Below are positions 59,923 to 64,000 of a stretch of DNA of 64,000 bases, in pieces. The first letter of the stretch is position 1. Every line of letters begins with the position of its first letter. Where the stretch lies: positions 1,531,501 to 1,595,500 of the forward strand of contig NC_015516.1 in NCBI RefSeq assembly GCF_000270185.1, given 5' to 3'. The DNA is from Melissococcus plutonius ATCC 35311. GTDB taxonomy: Bacteria; Bacillota; Bacilli; Lactobacillales; Enterococcaceae. The position numbers and the translations under genes are program-made. Under the pieces are notes generated by a model. It was not told the DNA's origin and searched no databases. It saw nothing but the letters and a program-made list of their open reading frames with translations.

Positions 59923-61281
59923 ATGAACGTACGTAGTTCCATCGCTGTTGCCGCTGGTAAAACTTCCCAATGGTTTTTACAAACCTTTCTTAAGGGTGGA
60001 AGTAGTTATCCTGGTAAATTAGCATTAAAAATAGATCCAAAAATCTTGGATACTCTAGCAAAAGACTATGAAACAATTATTGTAACAGGCACCAATGGAA
60101 AAACATTGACAACGGCATTAATTGTAAATATTTTAAAACAAGAATTTGGTGATGTTTTAACAAACCCGACAGGTGCAAATATGGAACAAGGGATTGTTTC
60201 AACTTTCCTTGGTGCTAAAAAAACACATCAACAAAAAAAATTTGCAGTATTAGAAATCGATGAAGCAAGCTTAAGTCATGTGACAAAATATATTAAACCA
60301 CAGACATTTGTATTCACAAACATTTTCAGAGATCAAATGGATCGCTATGGAGAAATTTATACTACTTATCGTTTGATTTTAGAAGGTGCAAAGGCTGCAC
60401 CAGAAGCACTAATTATCTGTAATGGTGATTCACCGATTTTTAATTCAACAGATACAATGAATCCAAGAAGTTATTATGGATTTAACCATTTACCAGATAA
60501 AGATCAGGCTGCCCATTACAATACAGATGGTTTACTATGTCCTAAATGTCAGCATATCCTTAATTACAAAATGATTACTTACGCCAATCTTGGAAAATAC
60601 TATTGTTCAAATTGTGGTTTTCATCGTCCTCAGTTAGATGTTTCATTAACAGCTATCAATCAGATGGATAATCATTCTTCTGATTTTACCATTGATGGTT
60701 CAACCTATCATATTCCAGTGGTCGGTATGTATAATATTTATAATGCTTTGGCTGCCACAGCCGTTGCAACACATTACCATATTTCAGCTGAGAAAATTAG
60801 GACTGGTTTGAAAGATAATGATGAAATCTTTGGTAGACAGGAAACAATTCAGATTGGTGATAAAGAATGTACATTAATTTTAGTTAAGAATCCTGTAGGA
60901 TTGAATCAGGTCATTGATATGATTGGTTTAACGCAAACATCTTTCTCACTCGTCTCTTTACTAAATGCAAATTATGCTGACGGTATTGATGTTAGCTGGA
61001 TTTGGGATGGAAATCAGGAAGCATTTGCTACAATGAATATTCCAGCTGTCATTGCAGGTGGTGATCGTCATCAAGATATGTCTTTACGTCTAAAGGTCGC
61101 TGGAATTCCTGAAGAAAAAATAAAAGAAATCTCCTCATTAGATACAGTCATTGATGAAATTAAAAAATTGCCAACAAAAAATGTTTATATTTTAGCTACC
61201 TATACAGCAGTGTTACAATTACGCAAATTGCTTACAGATAAAAAATATATTCAAGGAGGAATGAGTGGTGCCAAAAAATAA
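59923..61281 (+). CDS. murT: MurT, lipid II isoglutaminyl synthase ligase subunit
   Basis: The protein has 452 residues. The Mur-ligase P-loop is [15 protein letters not shown] zinc ribbon with two CxxC pairs ([10 protein letters not shown] and YYCSNCGFH) and the C-terminal DUF1727 domain ([20 protein letters not shown]) are present. With GatD it amidates the D-glutamate of lipid II in the cytoplasm. GGAGG precedes the ATG. It overlaps gatD by 17 bases. Intact. Confidence 0.96.
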   Translation: MNVRSSIAVAAGKTSQWFLQTFLKGGSSYPGKLALKIDPKILDTLAKDYETIIVTGTNGKTLTTALIVNILKQEFGDVLTNPTGANMEQGIVSTFLGAKKTHQQKKFAVLEIDEASLSHVTKYIKPQTFVFTNIFRDQMDRYGEIYTTYRLILEGAKAAPEALIICNGDSPIFNSTDTMNPRSYYGFNHLPDKDQAAHYNTDGLLCPKCQHILNYKMITYANLGKYYCSNCGFHRPQLDVSLTAINQMDNHSSDFTIDGSTYHIPVVGMYNIYNALAATAVATHYHISAEKIRTGLKDNDEIFGRQETIQIGDKECTLILVKNPVGLNQVIDMIGLTQTSFSLVSLLNANYADGIDVSWIWDGNQEAFATMNIPAVIAGGDRHQDMSLRLKVAGIPEEKIKEISSLDTVIDEIKKLPTKNVYILATYTAVLQLRKLLTDKKYIQGGMSGAKK

Positions 61282-61918
61282 GTTGAACATTTGCCATTTG
61301 TATGGCAATTTAATGAATACTTATGGCGACAATGGAAATATATTGATGTTAAAGTATCTTAGTCAAAAAATGCAAATCGAAGTCCAATCAGAAGTGGTCA
61401 GTATTTATGAACCTTTTGAACCTGAAAAATACAACTTTGTTTTTTTTGGAGGAGGACAAGATTTTGAACAAAAAATTATTTCAGAAGATATTCAAAAGAA
61501 AAAAACAAGTTTAGTAAATTATATAGAAAATAATGGTGTGCTTTTAGCTATTTGTGGTGGTTATCAACTTTTAGGTCATTATTATATTGGTGCTAATGGT
61601 GAAAAAATAGATGGCATTGGAGCATTGGATTACTATACACTAAGCCAAGAAAATAACCGCTACATTGGTGATATTGAAATTTATAATGAGGAATTTAATG
61701 AAACCTATTATGGTTTTGAAAATCATAATGGTAGAACATTTTTAGGTGAAAATCTTCGTCCCTTAGGTAAAACTAAAAAAGGAAATGGCAATAATGCGGA
61801 GGATGGTACTGAAGGTGTTCATTATAAAAATGTTTTTTGTTCTTATTTTCATGGTCCCATTCTTGCCAGAAATGAAAACCTAGGTATTCGATTGATTCAT
61901 CAAGCATTAGCAAATTAA
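61265..61918 (+). CDS. gatD: GatD, glutamine amidotransferase subunit of lipid II isoglutaminyl synthase
   Basis: The protein has 217 residues, starting at GTG 61265 (a second GTG follows directly) with GGAGG upstream inside murT. The class I amidotransferase cysteine lies in [15 protein letters not shown] and the histidine in [11 protein letters not shown]. It releases ammonia from glutamine for MurT. The operon is essential in relatives. Intact. Confidence 0.95.
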   Translation: MVPKNKLNICHLYGNLMNTYGDNGNILMLKYLSQKMQIEVQSEVVSIYEPFEPEKYNFVFFGGGQDFEQKIISEDIQKKKTSLVNYIENNGVLLAICGGYQLLGHYYIGANGEKIDGIGALDYYTLSQENNRYIGDIEIYNEEFNETYYGFENHNGRTFLGENLRPLGKTKKGNGNNAEDGTEGVHYKNVFCSYFHGPILARNENLGIRLIHQALAN

Positions 61919-62074
61919 CTTCTTTATATTGACTATTTATTCACCTATTTTTCTATTATTTATTTAATGCTTTAAATGATTAAAAATTTCTGCTTAGTTA
62001 TCCTATGTAAATAAACTCTATAATATAACTAAATTTTTAATCATCTAACAATAATTAAAAATATACCATTTATT

Positions 62075-62131
62075 AGATTAATCTCCTATTTCAATCTAAA
62101 CTATATTAAGATTGAAATGGAGGATTAATCT
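62075..62131. terminator. Bidirectional terminator between gatD and manA
   Basis: AGATTAATC and ATTTCAATCT pair with their complements across a small internal loop; it lies between convergent genes. Confidence 0.75.
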
Positions 62132-62147
62132 TATTAAATTTTACTGA

Positions 62148-63128
62148 TTAGTTAGTAATGTTACTTGGTTCAGAAGCAATAATTGTTACTTCGCCTTCGA
62201 TTCGCCAACTTTCAATCGAAGCAGGCAAAATGAAGCTGTCTCCTTTTTTTAATTCATATCGATCTACAGGAAGTGTCAACTCATTTTCAATAACTAAACT
62301 ACCAGCTCCTTCTATAACGGTTGCTAGTGTATAGGGAGCTTGTTTTTTTAATCCTAAAATTCCCTGAACCTGCCACTCATAAACATTAAAAAATTTTGAT
62401 TTGAGATAAATCGTTATGGTGGATGTTCCTTCATTCTTCTGTTGTGTTTTTAATATAGGTGCCTTAAATGGAATTGTTGCAACATCAATTGATTGCTGAA
62501 TGTGTAGTTCACGTTTGTTTCCTTTTGCATCTCTTCGATTATAATCATAGACTCGATAGGTTGTGTCACTGCTTTGTTGTGTTTCTAAGATCATAATTCC
62601 CTTACCAATAGCATGGATCGTACCGCTGGGCACATAGAAAAAATCACCTTTCTTTACGTGAATTTTCCTCAATAATCCATCCCATTGATTTTTTTGAATC
62701 ATCTCTTTAAATTCTTCTTTTGTTTTTGCATTATGCCCATAAACAATGGTAGCATTTGGATCTGCATCAATAATATACCAACATTCGGTTTTTCCAAGTT
62801 CACCTTGATGCTTTAATCCATAAGTATCATCTGGATGTACCTGAACAGAAAGATTGTCTTCTGCATCAATAATTTTGGTCAAAAGGGGAAATACTTCGCC
62901 TTCAGCATAATCAAATAATTCTCTATGATTTTGCCAAAGCTCATTTAACTTGACACCTTTATAAGGACCATTTAAAACAGTACTCACACCATGAGGATGG
63001 GCACTAATTGCCCAATCTTCGCCAATATTATGACTAGGTAAATCGAAATCAAAAATGGTTTTTAGCCGGTCGCCACCCCATATTTTTTCTTGAAAAACAG
63101 GCTTTAAAAATAGTGGTTCTTCTATCAT
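62148..63128 (-). CDS. manA: Mannose-6-phosphate isomerase, class I
   Basis: The protein has 326 residues. FQEKIWGGDRLKTIF, the metal-binding QVHPDDTYGLKHQGELGKTE and the later VPSGTIHAIGKGIMILETQQ carry the zinc ligands (His, Glu, His) of type I enzymes. It interconverts mannose-6-P and fructose-6-P. GGAGG precedes the ATG. Intact. Confidence 0.95.
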   Translation of the reverse strand: MIEEPLFLKPVFQEKIWGGDRLKTIFDFDLPSHNIGEDWAISAHPHGVSTVLNGPYKGVKLNELWQNHRELFDYAEGEVFPLLTKIIDAEDNLSVQVHPDDTYGLKHQGELGKTECWYIIDADPNATIVYGHNAKTKEEFKEMIQKNQWDGLLRKIHVKKGDFFYVPSGTIHAIGKGIMILETQQSSDTTYRVYDYNRRDAKGNKRELHIQQSIDVATIPFKAPILKTQQKNEGTSTITIYLKSKFFNVYEWQVQGILGLKKQAPYTLATVIEGAGSLVIENELTLPVDRYELKKGDSFILPASIESWRIEGEVTIIASEPSNITN

Positions 63129-63198
63129 TTGGAACCCTCCTCTTATATTATCATTATATCATCTAATCAAGAGACTTATGAGTCATAGCTGCTTTTTC

Positions 63199-64000
63199 TT
63201 ACAAATATTGCTGTACAAGCTCATCTCGACATTTTATATATATTTCTTTGTGATCCACTGGATGGATTCGATTGGATAAAAAAATGAAGGCTTCTTTTTG
63301 TTGCACATCGATTAACAAAAAGGTGCCAGTATACCCTGTATGAAACAAAAGTGGATGATTATCACTTAAATCATTTTTCAACTTCCAGCCAAGTGACCAA
63401 CTATTTTCATCAAAAGGTGTTTGATTTATTAGTAAGGCTTGAATCGTCTCAGGAGTTAAAATGCATTTACCTTCATAGCTTCCTTCATTTAAATACATGG
63501 AAACAAAATTTACCAGGTCTTTGTTATTTGTAAACAATCCAGCATTGCCAGCATGCTCTTTTAAGATGAATGCTTTCGGATCATGTGTCTGTCCCTGGAT
63601 AATACCTCGTTCTTTATGATTCTCAGTTGGTATACAGATTTTATAATCATCTAGTAAAAATGTGCTCATTGACATTTGCAAGGGTTGTAAAACGTTTTTC
63701 GTAAAAATTGTCACTACATCCTCATTAAAGATCGACTCCAACATAAATCCCAATAAAATTGTACCTGTATCAGTATACATAACTCTTTTTCCCAGATATT
63801 TACCTGATTGTAATTGGTTATACGCTTTTCTTAATTCTTCCTTATTCAATTGATCTCTATTAGAAATATATCCTGTTATATCTGAAGTATGTGTCATTAA
63901 ATGATGAATCGTAATTTTTTCATCATTAAAATCAGGATAATATTTTTTTATGGGATCCTCTAAAGCAATTATGCCCTCTTGCCATAATTTTAAAATAACT
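63199..64000 (-). CDS. Serine hydrolase of the beta-lactamase family, 3' part (starts beyond the right edge)
   Basis: The frame is open from the window edge through LWQEGIIALEDPIKKYYPDF, ITIHHLMTHTSDITGY, VMYTDTGTILLGFMLESIF (the Y-x-N/D element), AGNAGLFTNNKDLVNF and LLFHTGYTGTFLLID (HTG in place of KTG) to the stop. This is the class C beta-lactamase/PBP4* fold (PF00144). The Ser-x-x-Lys motif lies outside the window. It probably acts on cell-wall or ester substrates outside the cell. Confidence 0.85.
   Translation of the reverse strand, partial: VILKLWQEGIIALEDPIKKYYPDFNDEKITIHHLMTHTSDITGYISNRDQLNKEELRKAYNQLQSGKYLGKRVMYTDTGTILLGFMLESIFNEDVVTIFTKNVLQPLQMSMSTFLLDDYKICIPTENHKERGIIQGQTHDPKAFILKEHAGNAGLFTNNKDLVNFVSMYLNEGSYEGKCILTPETIQALLINQTPFDENSWSLGWKLKNDLSDNHPLLFHTGYTGTFLLIDVQQKEAFIFLSNRIHPVDHKEIYIKCRDELVQQYL

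Overview
The window is strongly AT-rich low-GC Firmicutes DNA, and its gene content points to the Lactobacillales, most likely Enterococcaceae. The block tdk-prfA-prmC-sua5-glyA-upp with murT-gatD diverging from tdk, the sufCDSUB operon and metNIQ behind a T-box are arranged as I would expect in Enterococcus. The low GC and the large number of recently broken genes look more like Melissococcus plutonius than a free-living Enterococcus. The species name is inference; no marker here proves it.

Layout. (1) 1-10.8 kb is a decayed prophage read mostly leftward: tape measure, two tail-assembly chaperone frames, major tail protein, tail completion protein, scaffold, a few small genes, a RinA/ArpU-type regulator killed by a stop codon, and an intact Cro/CI switch. 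The large terminase, portal and major capsid genes are missing. A family 9-like pectate lyase gene lies where packaging genes would be expected. A lipoprotein with a C-terminal sunset-like domain follows the repressor. (2) 12.3-17.5 kb holds ridA and a Fur-box-controlled siderophore uptake operon (binding protein, two permeases, a ferri-siderophore esterase and an ATPase), with one permease split by an in-frame TGA. (3) 18-24 kb is an accessory island: an AbiGi-like remnant and a decayed class I lantibiotic locus (lanC fragment, lanR frameshift, lanK nonsense, divergent lanFEG immunity genes). (4) 24-33 kb is sparse, with a SAP/DUF6434 protein, a YxeA-family protein, two HAD phosphatases, a ROK regulator, a GNAT pseudogene, a NUDIX gene and a convergent holin-like toxin/antisense RNA (type I toxin-antitoxin) locus. 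(5) 33.4-39.3 kb is a complete type I restriction-modification operon in which hsdR, hsdM and hsdS are all frameshifted. (6) 40-43 kb holds NUDIX and HAAS-domain pseudogenes. (7) 43.5-64 kb is mostly intact core genome: sufCDSUB, metNIQ with its T-box, an ArsC/Spx-like protein fused to a GcvH-like lipoyl domain, tRNA-Thr(CGT), upp, glyA, sua5, prmC, prfA, tdk, murT, gatD, manA and the 3' part of a serine hydrolase gene.

How it works together. Intact genes concentrate in the core half (Fe-S assembly, methionine uptake, one-carbon and nucleotide metabolism, translation termination, lipid II amidation). The accessory half consists of damaged defence and competition systems. Two kinds of damage recur: single in-frame stops in otherwise complete genes, and frameshifts at runs of exactly nine A. 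The second pattern is regular enough to raise homopolymer sequencing error or transcriptional slippage as alternatives to true loss.
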